From Pseudomonadota bacterium (GTDB lineage: Bacteria; Pseudomonadota; Gammaproteobacteria; Steroidobacterales; SZUA-146): 47,634 nucleotides of DNA. Positions 31,198 through 40,626 of this stretch are shown here, in pieces. The stretch's first letter is position 1, and the number at the start of each line of letters is the position of its first letter. The DNA lies in assembly GCA_039028935.1 (NCBI GenBank), contig JBCCHD010000028.1, forward strand, positions 1-47,634. The letters run 5' to 3'. Under the pieces are notes generated by a model. That model saw nothing but the letters and a program-made list of their open reading frames with translations, did no database searches and was not told where the DNA came from. Made by a program: the position numbers and the translations under genes.

Positions 31198-32703
31198 TCA
31201 GGCTTTGCCGTTCAGTACGGCATGGGCCTGCTGTTCGATAAGAAAATGAGTAGTAAAGCGCACGCCAAAACCTGTGGTGTCGGTGCCGACGTGGGCGAGG
31301 CCTCCTTTTTTGTTGCCCGCCGATAAGTCGACGTGCACCCAGGGCACACCGCGCGCAATAAATCGATTCAGAAAACGCGCCGCGGCGATGTGATCACCTT
31401 TACCGCTTATCGGGCACTGCACCACATCGGCGTATTTCGAGTCGAGCAACTCATCGTAGTCGCTGGCCATCGGGAATGGCCAGGTGCGTTCGCCACTCGA
31501 TTCGCCGGCCGCGATGAGCGTGGCGTTGAGCGCCTCGCGATTGGCGAATGCGCCGGAGTAGCGTTCGGTGAGCGCGTTCACGCAGGCGCCCGTGAGCGTC
31601 GCAAAATCGATCAGGAGTTCGGGTTTTTGAGCCGAAGCAAAATGCAGTGTGTCGCACAGCGCCATACGGCCCTCCGCATCGGAGTGCATGACCTCGATGG
31701 TGGTGCCGTTTGCTGCGGTAATAACCTCAGTTGGCGTGTGTGCCTCACCATCAATACGGTTTTCGGTGATTGCCAGCCAGCATTCGAGTGTGCGATCGGG
31801 TTCGATGGCGCAGAGCGCCAAAAAACTCCCAAGTGCGACCGAACTGCCTTGCATATCCTCGTGCATGCCTTGCATGCCCGCCGCGCTTTTGACATTGATG
31901 CCGCCGGTGTCGAAGCACACGCCTTTGCCCACCAGTGAAACCCAGGGTCGGGTGTCCGCCCCGGCGCGTCGAAGACACACAATGCCAGCCGAACCATGCG
32001 GATTGCCCTGTGCGACCGCCAAAAACGCATTGGCGCCCATACGCTTTAGTTGAGCCTGGTCATAGACCGTGATGGCCAGATTGTCTTTTTTGGCCAGCTC
32101 ACGACACGCGTCGATGTAGTTTGCGGCGTTGAGGACGTTGGGCGGCAGCGCGGCGAGTACGCGCGCGATGTTGTTACCGTTCGCCTCGGCTTTCAGACGG
32201 TGCGTGTCGAGGCTTGGGCACACGTAGACGTCCAGATACCGCAACCGGCGCGCCGCCGGCTTTTGCCGTTTAAAACTCGTGAGCGCACACACATGGGCGT
32301 GGCCGGCGGCGGCGACGGCCTCAGCAAAACGCTGACGCGTGTCGTCGGATTTGTCGTTGCAGACAACCGCAATGCGTTTGGGATTAAGTGGGGCCAGCGC
32401 GGCAAACAGTTTGCGGGCGACGGACAGGCACTCGAACATCGATGGATTCGGTGAAAACGACGCGTAGGTCAGGCCGGGCGAGGTGTTTGTGCCGGGACTG
32501 GTGGCGTAGTCCACCGCGTTGCCCGTCGCGCTGCGCAAATGCCGGACAATCGCGTCGAATGGCCGACGTTCGAGCAGTTGCTGCCGTTTCGATTTGGGTT
32601 CGATCAAGAACACGTGATCTGCGGTTTTTAGCTGCATTGCAGTAGGGCGACCGGCGTCATTACGCACGATAAGTTTTGTTGCGTTTGGAAGTAACTGGCG
32701 CAC
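31198..32703 (-). CDS. M17-family leucyl aminopeptidase
   Basis: The 501-residue product is a cytosolic two-metal aminopeptidase. The catalytic domain keeps the ligand Lys and Asp in LVGKGVCFDTGG, Asp in MHEDMQGSS, and Asp-Glu in DAEGRM with the catalytic Arg. Several surrounding residues differ from classic PepA: FDSGG is FDTGG, DMCGAA is DMQGSS and NTDAEGRL is HSDAEGRM. The N-terminal domain shows little similarity to PepA, as in the PepB-like branch. The GTG at 32703 has AAGGA six bases upstream; the first ATG would be at 32637. Enzymes of this family release N-terminal residues from peptides; substrate choice is not predicted. It is divergent from aceE. Confidence 0.92.
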   Translation of the reverse strand: MRQLLPNATKLIVRNDAGRPTAMQLKTADHVFLIEPKSKRQQLLERRPFDAIVRHLRSATGNAVDYATSPGTNTSPGLTYASFSPNPSMFECLSVARKLFAALAPLNPKRIAVVCNDKSDDTRQRFAEAVAAAGHAHVCALTSFKRQKPAARRLRYLDVYVCPSLDTHRLKAEANGNNIARVLAALPPNVLNAANYIDACRELAKKDNLAITVYDQAQLKRMGANAFLAVAQGNPHGSAGIVCLRRAGADTRPWVSLVGKGVCFDTGGINVKSAAGMQGMHEDMQGSSVALGSFLALCAIEPDRTLECWLAITENRIDGEAHTPTEVITAANGTTIEVMHSDAEGRMALCDTLHFASAQKPELLIDFATLTGACVNALTERYSGAFANREALNATLIAAGESSGERTWPFPMASDYDELLDSKYADVVQCPISGKGDHIAAARFLNRFIARGVPWVHVDLSAGNKKGGLAHVGTDTTGFGVRFTTHFLIEQQAHAVLNGKA

Positions 32704-32711
32704 GTTAATCC

Positions 32712-32740
32712 TTGACCTAATTTGTTGAATTCTGGATTAT
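32712..32740 (+). promoter_or_regulatory. candidate promoter for the aceE-aceF-lpdA operon
   Basis: TTGACC (32712-32717) and GATTAT (32735-32740) are 17 bases apart and match the consensus at five and four of six positions. This leaves a leader of about 90 bases before the aceE ATG at 32839. Two direct copies of CTGGCGC (32751-32757 and 32761-32767) lie just after it and could be part of a regulator site. No PdhR-like palindrome is seen. Confidence 0.5.
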
Positions 32741-32741
32741 A
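32736..32741 (-). promoter_or_regulatory. consensus -10 for the divergent aminopeptidase gene
   Basis: On the minus strand the sequence is TATAAT, a perfect -10, about 32 bases before the GTG at 32703. Its -35 region is poor. It physically overlaps the -10 of the aceE promoter on the other strand, so the two transcripts may compete for polymerase. Confidence 0.45.
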
Positions 32742-32838
32742 CAGATTGTTCTGGCGCCGTCTGGCGCTTTATTCGAAACGCCTTTTTCGCTTGTCATTTC
32801 GCCGGTGTCCAGGCACTGGGACGAAGGGATCTTTTTTT

Positions 32839-35502
32839 ATGCGCGACGGTAAATCCAACCCCGATGTTGATCCGGCTGAAACCCGAGATTGGCTCGAGTC
32901 GATCGATTCGGTTTTGAAAGTTCACGGCCCCGAGCGGGCGCACTTTCTCATCGACCACCTGGTTGACCACACGCGACGCTCGGGGGCGTATTTGCCGTTT
33001 ACGCCAAATACCGCGTATCTCAACACCCTGCCGGTGGGCCAAGAGCCCGTCTATCCCGGCGACATAGCCATTGAGAAACGCATTCTGGCCTATCTGCGCT
33101 GGAACGCCATGGCGATGGTGGTGCACGCCAACAAGCTCAGTTCTGAGTACGGCGGCCATATCGCGAGCTACGCCTCATCCGCCGTCCTGTATGAAGTGGG
33201 CTTCAATCATTTTTGGCGCGCCCGAACGAAAGACTTTTTGGGCGACATGGTGTTTATTCAAGGTCACGTATCGCCAGGTATTTATGCGCGCGCTTTTCTA
33301 GAAGGTCGTCTTGAAGAAGAGGATCTATTGCGGTTCCGCCAAGAAGTGGGCGGGGGCGGTCTATCGTCCTATCCGCACCCGTGGCTGATGCCCAATTTTT
33401 GGCAGTTCCCCACGGTGTCCATGGGACTGGGCCCGATGATGGCCATCTACCAAGCGCGATTCATGCGCTACATGCAAAACCGAGATTTGCTCAAGTTTCA
33501 GGATCGTAAGATCTGGTGCTTCCTCGGCGATGGTGAAATGGATGAGCCCGAGAGCCTCGGCGCCATTACCATGCCGGTGCGTGAAAAACTCGACAATCTG
33601 ATTTTTGTCGTGAACTGCAACCTGCAGCGTCTCGACGGTCCGGTGCGCGGTAACGGCAAGATTATTCAGGAGCTCGAGGCCGCGTTTACGGGTGCGGGCT
33701 GGAACGTGATCAAAGTGGTGTGGGGGTCGCGCTGGGATCCCTTGCTGGCCAAAGACCACAAGGGCCTGTTGCGCAAACGCATGGAAGAGGCCGTGGACGG
33801 TGAGTATCAGAATTTCAAAGCGAAGGGCGGTGCCTACACGCGTGAACACTTCTTTGGCAAATACCCGGAGCTCAAAGCCATGGTGGCCAACATGTCCGAC
33901 GAAGACATTTGGCGACTGAATCGCGGTGGGCACGATATGCAAAAAGTGTATGCCGCCTACGCCGAAGCCATAAAACCCACCGGTCGACCCACTGTGATTT
34001 TGGCCAAAACGGTCAAAGGGTTCGGTATGGGGAGCGCCGGCGAAGGGCAGAACATCACGCATCAGAAGAAAAAACTCGACGAGCAGGCGCTGCGCGATTT
34101 TCGCGATCGTTTCAATATTCCGGTGAGCGATAAAGACCTGCTTGAAGTCCCTTTTTGCAAACCGCCCAAAGACAGCGACGAGATGAAATACCTCAAGTCG
34201 CATCGTGAGCGGCTTGGCGGTTCGCTGCCGGCGCGCACCACATCCGCACCGTCGCTGGAAGTGCCGGCACTGTCGGATTTCGATGTGCAGTTAAAAGGAA
34301 CCGGCGAGCGCGAAGCATCTACCACCATGGCCATGGTGCGAATTGTCACACAGCTCATAAAAGACAAGAACATCGGCAAGCATATTGTACCGATCGTGCC
34401 GGATGAAGCCCGCACCTTCGGCATGGAAGGCATGTTTCGTCAGGTGGGTATTTACTCGTCGATGGGGCAGCTCTACACACCGCAAGACGCCGACCAGCTC
34501 ATGTATTACCGTGAAGACAAGAAAGGTCAGATTCTTCAAGAGGGCATCAACGAGGCCGGCGCCACGTGTTCTTGGATCGCGGCAGGCACCTCCTATTCCA
34601 ACCATGGCGTGAGCGCGATTCCGTTTTATCTTTTCTATTCGATGTTCGGTTTCCAGCGTGTCGGTGATTTTATGTGGGCGGCTGCGGATATGCAGGCGCG
34701 TGGTTTCTATATCGGCGGTACAGCCGGGCGCACCACGCTCGCCGGGGAAGGATTGCAACACCAAGACGGACACAGTCTGGTGCTCGCGTCCACTATCCCT
34801 AACTGTCTCGCCTACGATCCGGCTTATGCCTATGAGCTTGCTGTGATTGTGCAGGACGGTCTGCGGCGCATGCACCAAGAGCAGGAGAACGTGTTCTATT
34901 ACCTCACGTGCATGAACGAAAACTATCTGCATCCGGCGATGCCTGACGGTGTCGAAGAGGGCATTCTGCGGGGCATGTACCGTCTACGCGAGGGCAGCAA
35001 AGGTAAACTGCGAGTGCAGCTTTTCGGCTCAGGCACGATCTTGCGCGAAGTGCTGGCCGCCAGCGATTTGCTGGCTGATGAGTTTGATCTGCCGTCGGAC
35101 GTATGGAGTGTCACCAGCTACACCGAGTTGCGTCGCGATGGCGCGGAGAAAGACCGCTGGAACATGCTCCATCCCGGCAGCACCCCGCGCAAACCGTATG
35201 TTGCCGAATGCCTGGACGGTCTCAATGGGCCCTTTATTGCCGCCAGCGACTACATGAAAATTGTGCCGGATCAAATCCGCAATTGGGTGCCCGGGCGATA
35301 TTGTGTGCTGGGCACCGATGGGTTTGGTCGAAGCGACGGCCGGGCCGCCTTGCGCCGTCACTTCGAAGTCGACCGCTACTACATTGCGGTGAGTGCACTC
35401 AACGCGTTGGCTGAGGAGGGCGCAATCGGGGCCGACAAGGTCAAGGAAGCCATCCGAAAATTTGGTGTGGATGTGAGTAAACCCAACCCGAGTTCGGTGT
35501 AG
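32839..35502 (+). CDS. aceE: pyruvate dehydrogenase E1 component (homodimeric)
   Basis: AceE decarboxylates pyruvate with thiamine diphosphate and transfers the acetyl group to the E2 lipoyl arm. From the ATG at 32839 the product has 887 residues, the same length as E. coli AceE. The open frame reaches back to 32722, but that part is basic and unlike the family, and AAGGGA stands nine bases before 32839. The ThDP motif runs from GDGEMDEPES to NCNLQRLDGPV; other signatures are GHVSPGIYARAFLEGR and ILQEGINEAGATCSW. It is the first gene of a three-gene operon, nine bases before aceF. Confidence 0.98.
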   Translation: MRDGKSNPDVDPAETRDWLESIDSVLKVHGPERAHFLIDHLVDHTRRSGAYLPFTPNTAYLNTLPVGQEPVYPGDIAIEKRILAYLRWNAMAMVVHANKLSSEYGGHIASYASSAVLYEVGFNHFWRARTKDFLGDMVFIQGHVSPGIYARAFLEGRLEEEDLLRFRQEVGGGGLSSYPHPWLMPNFWQFPTVSMGLGPMMAIYQARFMRYMQNRDLLKFQDRKIWCFLGDGEMDEPESLGAITMPVREKLDNLIFVVNCNLQRLDGPVRGNGKIIQELEAAFTGAGWNVIKVVWGSRWDPLLAKDHKGLLRKRMEEAVDGEYQNFKAKGGAYTREHFFGKYPELKAMVANMSDEDIWRLNRGGHDMQKVYAAYAEAIKPTGRPTVILAKTVKGFGMGSAGEGQNITHQKKKLDEQALRDFRDRFNIPVSDKDLLEVPFCKPPKDSDEMKYLKSHRERLGGSLPARTTSAPSLEVPALSDFDVQLKGTGEREASTTMAMVRIVTQLIKDKNIGKHIVPIVPDEARTFGMEGMFRQVGIYSSMGQLYTPQDADQLMYYREDKKGQILQEGINEAGATCSWIAAGTSYSNHGVSAIPFYLFYSMFGFQRVGDFMWAAADMQARGFYIGGTAGRTTLAGEGLQHQDGHSLVLASTIPNCLAYDPAYAYELAVIVQDGLRRMHQEQENVFYYLTCMNENYLHPAMPDGVEEGILRGMYRLREGSKGKLRVQLFGSGTILREVLAASDLLADEFDLPSDVWSVTSYTELRRDGAEKDRWNMLHPGSTPRKPYVAECLDGLNGPFIAASDYMKIVPDQIRNWVPGRYCVLGTDGFGRSDGRAALRRHFEVDRYYIAVSALNALAEEGAIGADKVKEAIRKFGVDVSKPNPSSV

Positions 35503-35511
35503 GAGAGCCTT

Positions 35512-37119
35512 GTGAGTGATCGCATCGAAGTACGCGTACCCGATTTGGGCGATTTCAGTGATGTCGAAGTCATCGAGGTATTGGTCGAACCGGGTCAAAC
35601 GGTGGACGCCGAAGAGGGCCTTATTACACTCGAGACCGATAAAGCGGCGATGGATGTGCCGTCGCCTCACGCGGGCAAGGTGCTTGAGCTTACCGTAGCG
35701 CTGGGTGATACGGTGTCTGAGGGGCACGTGATACTCACGCTTGAAGTAGCGGCCAGTGCCGACGCGGTCGACACCGCCACGGACGACGCGCAGGCGGATG
35801 AGGCCATTTCGAATGTGGCCGCGTCGGCGGAACCGTCTTTGGTCAATGTGGCGGTACCCAACCTGGGCGATTTCGACGATGTCGAAGTCATCGAGGTGCT
35901 CATGAAAGCGGGCGATCGGGTCGACGTGGATACGCCTCTGCTCACGCTGGAAACCGATAAGGCAACGATGGATGTGCCTTCCGAGGTTAGTGGCACCATC
36001 GAGTCGGTGTCGGTTTCGGTCGGCGATCGCGTGTCGGCGGGCGCGGTCGTGGCGACCTGCCTGGCGGACGCAGCGGCGCAATCACCCGCCGCGCCGGCAA
36101 TCGACGCGACGCCGGCACCCACTCCCGCGCCCGCACCAACAGCGGCTACGTCCAGCCCGCCCGCGCCTGCGACCGGCGCCGCGCCGGCCGCGTTACCCCC
36201 GATCAGTGAAGCGACCTTTAAACTCGCGCACGCCAGTCCTGCCGTGCGGAAGTTTGCCCGTGAACTGGGCGTTGACCTTGGTAGAGTGACCGGGTCCGGT
36301 GTGAAGTCGCGCATCAGCAAAGACGACGTTAAAGCGTTCGTCAAGTCGGTGATGATGGGCGGGTCGGCCTCGGTGGGATCGGCGTTGCCCGAACTGCCGT
36401 CTGTGGATCACGCAAAATTTGGCGACATCACGTTAGAGCCACTGTCGCGTATCCAGAAAATCTCGGGGCCTCGCCTGCACGCCAGCTGGGTCAATATTCC
36501 GCACGTAACGCAAAACGATCTCGGTGACTTCACCGCGACTGAGGCGCGCCGCAAAGAAATGAAAGCCGCCGCCGCCGACCAGGATATCAAGCTCACCCCA
36601 TTGGCATTTGTGGTGCGCGCTTGTGTGATTGGGCTGACCGAATTTCCATTGTTTAATGCATCGCTGTCCGATGACGGTAAAGCGATGGTCATGAAGGACT
36701 ACATCAATATTGGCTTTGCTGCCGACACGCCAAACGGACTCATGGTGCCGGTGATTCACAACGCCGAGTCACTCGGTGTTCTCGAGATTGCGAAGGCGCT
36801 GGGTGAACTCTCGTTGAAAGCGCGGGAAGGCAAGCTTAAGGCTACCGACATGCAAGGCGGTACGTTCACCGTGTCGAGTTTGGGTGGTATCGGTGGAACC
36901 TCGTTCACGCCCATTATTAACCCGCCGGAAGTGGCGATACTCGGCGTTTCGCGCTCGGCCATGCAGCCGGTGTACATCGACGGTCAATTTGAGCCGCGAC
37001 TGATGCTGCCGCTGTCGCTGTCTTATGATCACCGCGTGATCGATGGGGCAAGCGCCGCCCGATTTACCGCGCGCTTGGCCGCGTTAGTCGGTGATATCGA
37101 CGCACTGGTGTCCGCATGA
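35512..37119 (+). CDS. aceF: dihydrolipoamide acetyltransferase (PDH E2), two lipoyl domains
   Basis: This is the 535-residue core of the pyruvate dehydrogenase complex. Two lipoyl domains (about 3-77 and 105-180) carry the lipoylated Lys in ETDKAAMDVP and ETDKATMDVP. A Pro/Ala-rich linker (about 190-230) follows, then a peripheral-subunit-binding domain (SPAVRKFARELGVDL). The acetyltransferase domain closes with SYDHRVIDGA, holding the catalytic His and Asp. The start is a GTG at 35512 after AGGAGAG. Its stop overlaps the start of lpdA by four bases. Confidence 0.97.
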   Translation: MSDRIEVRVPDLGDFSDVEVIEVLVEPGQTVDAEEGLITLETDKAAMDVPSPHAGKVLELTVALGDTVSEGHVILTLEVAASADAVDTATDDAQADEAISNVAASAEPSLVNVAVPNLGDFDDVEVIEVLMKAGDRVDVDTPLLTLETDKATMDVPSEVSGTIESVSVSVGDRVSAGAVVATCLADAAAQSPAAPAIDATPAPTPAPAPTAATSSPPAPATGAAPAALPPISEATFKLAHASPAVRKFARELGVDLGRVTGSGVKSRISKDDVKAFVKSVMMGGSASVGSALPELPSVDHAKFGDITLEPLSRIQKISGPRLHASWVNIPHVTQNDLGDFTATEARRKEMKAAAADQDIKLTPLAFVVRACVIGLTEFPLFNASLSDDGKAMVMKDYINIGFAADTPNGLMVPVIHNAESLGVLEIAKALGELSLKAREGKLKATDMQGGTFTVSSLGGIGGTSFTPIINPPEVAILGVSRSAMQPVYIDGQFEPRLMLPLSLSYDHRVIDGASAARFTARLAALVGDIDALVSA

Positions 37120-38849
37120 GCGAACCCACCATCATTCAGGTGCCCGAACTTGGCGACTTCGACGAAGTGGAAATCATCGACGTTCTGGTTCGACCGGGCG
37201 ATCAAGTTCACAAAGAAGATGCGCTGGTCACACTGGAAACGGACAAAGCGGCCATGGACGTGCCGTCGCCGTTTACCGGGCGGTTGATCGAGGTCAGTGT
37301 CAAAACAGGCGATAAGGTCTCGACTGGCGACACCATTGCGCTCATTGCCGTATCGGTGGATGAGGAGCAGGCGCCGCCTGTCGATGAACCCACACTCACG
37401 TTGCCCGGGGCGCCCGAGGGCAGCACCTACACCGGTCAAGTGGACAACAAATGTGAGCTACTTGTGCTCGGTGCGGGTGTGGCCGGCTATACGGCCGCTT
37501 TTCGCGCCGCCGATCTTGGCATGGACGTCACACTGGTTGAACGCTGGCCATCCTTGGGCGGAGTGTGTCTCAATGTTGGCTGCATCCCATCGAAAGCGCT
37601 GCTGCACGCCGCCAAAGTCATCGATGATGCCGCGGCAATGGCCCATCACGGCATCACGTTTGGCGCGCCGAAGGTTGATACCGAAAAACTGGTGAGCTGG
37701 AAAAACTCGGTAATCGGTAAACTCACACAAGGTCTTTCGGGGTTGGCAAAGCGACGCAAGGTGCGTGTCGCTCCCGGAGTTGGCACGTTTTTGTCGAGCC
37801 ATCACATCGAAGTGACCAATTCAGGTGGTAGCGAAGTCATCGCCTTTGAGCAATGTGTCATTGCCGCGGGGAGTGAGCCGGTTAGCTTGCCGTTTATTCC
37901 CGACGATCCGCGTGTGATTGATTCCACCGGGGCGCTTGAGCTCGAAGAGTTACCCAAACGCCTGTTAGTTATCGGGGGCGGTATTATTGGGCTTGAGATG
38001 GCGGCGGTGTATTCCTCGCTCGGTGTTCAAATTTCGGTGGTAGAACTGACCGATCAGCTCATACCGGGTTGTGATGCGGACTTAGTTAAACCTTTGCATC
38101 AGCGCATTAAGAAGCGCTACGAAAACATTTGGCTCAACACCAAAGTGACGCTCGTCGAGAGCAAGTTGGACGGAATGGAGGTCACCTTCGAGCGCGATGG
38201 TGAACGCTATGTCGACACCTTTGGGCGTGTGCTGGTGGCCGTCGGTCGACGTCCAAACGGTGCGCTTATTGGTGCCGAAAACGCGGGTGTCACAGTGGAT
38301 AATCGCGGCTTTATCCCATCGGATCAGCACATGAAAACCAACGTACCGCACATTTACTCCATCGGTGACGTGCGCGGTAATCCCATGCTTGCCCACAAGG
38401 GCAGTCATGAAGGCAAGGTGGCGGCCGAGTGTGCACACGGCCTCAAACGGGCCTTCGATGCGCGCGTTATTCCCTCGGTCGCCTACACCGACCCTGAAGT
38501 CGCGTGGGTAGGGCTGACGGAAACGGACGCGCGCAACAACAACGTGCCGTATGAAAAAGGAACCTTTCCTTGGGCGGCTAGCGGTCGCGCGTTAGCGCTT
38601 GGTGTTGATAGTGGCCTGACCAAGTTGCTGTTTGATCCTGATACGCATCGCGTCATTGGCATGGGGGCAGTCGGTCCACACGCCGGTGACCTGGTGGCCG
38701 AAGCGGCGCTGGCCATCGAAATGGGCTGCGATGCCGAAGACATCGGACTCACTATCCATGCGCACCCAACGTTATCCGAGACAGTGGCGATGGCGGCCGA
38801 GATGTTTGACGGCTCCATCACCGATTTGATCGCGCCCAAGAAGCGTTAG
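37116..38849 (+). CDS. lpdA: dihydrolipoamide dehydrogenase with N-terminal lipoyl domain (PDH E3)
   Basis: E3 reoxidises the lipoyl arms of E2 with FAD and NAD. The 577-residue protein is longer than the usual 475 because residues 1-80 form a lipoyl domain with ETDKAAMDVP, closely like those of AceF. The FAD motif is LVLGAGVAGYTAAFRAADLG, the redox disulfide CLNVGC, the NAD motif VIGGGIIGLEMAAVYSSLG and the C-terminal catalytic His-Glu region HAHPTLSE. The ATG overlaps the aceF TGA (ATGA), so the two are translationally coupled. E3 proteins with a lipoyl domain are known in some bacteria, such as Neisseria and Ralstonia. Confidence 0.97.
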   Translation: MSEPTIIQVPELGDFDEVEIIDVLVRPGDQVHKEDALVTLETDKAAMDVPSPFTGRLIEVSVKTGDKVSTGDTIALIAVSVDEEQAPPVDEPTLTLPGAPEGSTYTGQVDNKCELLVLGAGVAGYTAAFRAADLGMDVTLVERWPSLGGVCLNVGCIPSKALLHAAKVIDDAAAMAHHGITFGAPKVDTEKLVSWKNSVIGKLTQGLSGLAKRRKVRVAPGVGTFLSSHHIEVTNSGGSEVIAFEQCVIAAGSEPVSLPFIPDDPRVIDSTGALELEELPKRLLVIGGGIIGLEMAAVYSSLGVQISVVELTDQLIPGCDADLVKPLHQRIKKRYENIWLNTKVTLVESKLDGMEVTFERDGERYVDTFGRVLVAVGRRPNGALIGAENAGVTVDNRGFIPSDQHMKTNVPHIYSIGDVRGNPMLAHKGSHEGKVAAECAHGLKRAFDARVIPSVAYTDPEVAWVGLTETDARNNNVPYEKGTFPWAASGRALALGVDSGLTKLLFDPDTHRVIGMGAVGPHAGDLVAEAALAIEMGCDAEDIGLTIHAHPTLSETVAMAAEMFDGSITDLIAPKKR

Positions 38850-38901
38850 CGCGCGTTAACGCCAACACTCGCGTGGTGTGGGTGATGGGATGGAGGTAAC
38901 T

Positions 38902-40617
38902 ATGCATCGACACGCCTATCGGCGTCTGTTCGCTCTCGTCCTGATGAGCGCCATGTTGGCGGGCTGTCAGGTGTCAACGTCACCCCGCTCGGACCACGCA
39001 TCGCTTGTTGCCGAACCAGCGCGCACCGCTGCGGTCGCCATGCCGGATGAGTACGGTGCGCGAGTGAGCGAAGCCATTTTGCGTCAGGGCGGAAATGCGG
39101 TGGATGCCGCGATTGCTGCGGCGTTTGCGCTCGCCGTCACCTATCCCGAAGCGGGCAACATCGGCGGCGGTGGTTTCATGCTCATCCACATCGATGGACG
39201 CAATCACTTTTTGGATTACCGCGAAAAAGCCCCGGGTCACGCGTCGCGCGATATGTACCTGGACGCACAAGGGGAGGTGATAGAAAACGCCAGCCTCATC
39301 GGTAATCGTGCTGCTGCGGTGCCGGGGACCGTCGCTGGTTTATACGAGGCACACACCCGCTTTGGAACGATGCCCTGGGATGCATTGATCGATCCTGCCA
39401 TTGAGCTTGCCGAGAACGGTTTTGTGATGCCTGAATCGCTGGCTGAGTCCATCGCCGACATGCGCGAGTGGCTGGGCGATCAAACCAATTTTTTTGATTA
39501 TTTCGGAGAGGCCAGCGCAGGCGAACGGTTTCGACAGCCCGAGCTTGCTCAGACACTTCGGCGAATTGCGAAGTGGGGGCCCGATGGCTTCTATCAGGGG
39601 GTGGTGGCCCAACAACTGGTCGACGCATTGCAACCCAATGGACTCATTTCACTCGAGGATCTTGCGGCCTACGAGGCCGTATGGCGTCAACCGTTGATCG
39701 CCGAGTGGCGTGGTTACACACTCGTGTCCGCACCCCCGCCGAGTTCCGGTGGCTTTGCGGTCGTGCAGTTGCTAAAAATGAAAGATGCCTTGGCGCATGA
39801 GTTTGAGGGCAAGGCGCACAACTCAGCGCCGTACGTGCACTTAGTCGCTGAAATGGAAAAGCGCGTGTTTGCGGATCGCGCTGAGTATCTTGGTGATCCA
39901 GACTTTGTCGATGTGCCAATCGATGCATTGATCGATGACGAGTACATTCAAGCGCGCGCGCACGATGTCAATCCGCGTGCGATCTCCCGTCTGGCCGCGG
40001 TGCCGCCGGGGTTTGAGTCGGCGGACACCACGCACTTCTCAATTGTCGATGGGGACGGTAATGCCGTGGCCAACACGTATACGATTAATTGGCATTTTGG
40101 CAGCGGTGTTGTCGTCGAAGGCGGCGGATTTTTACTGAACAACGAAATGGATGATTTTAGTGTTAAGCCAGGTGTGCCAAACGTGTATGGGGTCGTCGGC
40201 AATTCGGCCAATGCCATCGCGCCACATAAACGCAGTCTGTCTTCCATGTCGCCAACGATGCTGTTGCAAAATGGCGAGGTTGATTTAGTGGTGGGTACGC
40301 CCGGTGGCTCGACTATTTTCACCTCTGTGTTTCAGGTTATTGTGAATGTGCTCGACTTCAATATGACCCCGCAGCAGGCGGTGGACGCGAGCCGTTTTCA
40401 TCATCAACTTCTGCCGCCGGACCTCGTGACGTACAGTCCTAGCCGGCCGCTGCGGCCCGACGTGCAGTCGAGTCTGAGCAAAAGCGGTTATCGCACTGAG
40501 CCGCATAGCTGGGAGTTTGGCGATCTGCAGTTAATCGTTCGAGACGGCGAGACACTGATTCCGGCGTCGGATGCCAGGCAGCGTGGCGTGTCGCGCGTGA
40601 TTGCCTTACCTCGATAG
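38902..40617 (+). CDS. ggt: gamma-glutamyltransferase, predicted lipoprotein
   Basis: The enzyme cleaves gamma-glutamyl bonds such as that of glutathione and can transfer the glutamyl group. It is made as a precursor that cuts itself before a Thr; the expected site is in ESADTTHFSIVD. Other signatures are GGNAVDAAIAAAFALAVTYP, GNIGGGGFM, PPSSGG and SMSPTM. From the ATG at 38902, with GGAGGT just upstream, it has 571 residues and a lipobox LAGC (Cys22), so it would be anchored facing the periplasm or outer membrane; most Ggt proteins are soluble in the periplasm. It follows lpdA by 52 bases and precedes a second lipoprotein hydrolase by nine. Confidence 0.93.
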   Translation: MHRHAYRRLFALVLMSAMLAGCQVSTSPRSDHASLVAEPARTAAVAMPDEYGARVSEAILRQGGNAVDAAIAAAFALAVTYPEAGNIGGGGFMLIHIDGRNHFLDYREKAPGHASRDMYLDAQGEVIENASLIGNRAAAVPGTVAGLYEAHTRFGTMPWDALIDPAIELAENGFVMPESLAESIADMREWLGDQTNFFDYFGEASAGERFRQPELAQTLRRIAKWGPDGFYQGVVAQQLVDALQPNGLISLEDLAAYEAVWRQPLIAEWRGYTLVSAPPPSSGGFAVVQLLKMKDALAHEFEGKAHNSAPYVHLVAEMEKRVFADRAEYLGDPDFVDVPIDALIDDEYIQARAHDVNPRAISRLAAVPPGFESADTTHFSIVDGDGNAVANTYTINWHFGSGVVVEGGGFLLNNEMDDFSVKPGVPNVYGVVGNSANAIAPHKRSLSSMSPTMLLQNGEVDLVVGTPGGSTIFTSVFQVIVNVLDFNMTPQQAVDASRFHHQLLPPDLVTYSPSRPLRPDVQSSLSKSGYRTEPHSWEFGDLQLIVRDGETLIPASDARQRGVSRVIALPR

Positions 40618-40626
40618 GTGCGGTCG

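Noticed and set aside
33361-34203. 280-codon minus-strand frame inside aceE
   Set aside because: A shadow of aceE, rich in His and Phe from its antisense codons, with no family similarity.
35029-36081. 350-codon minus-strand open frame across aceE and aceF
   Set aside because: It lies antisense to strongly supported genes; long antisense frames arise from GC-rich codon use. No motif or ribosome site is seen.
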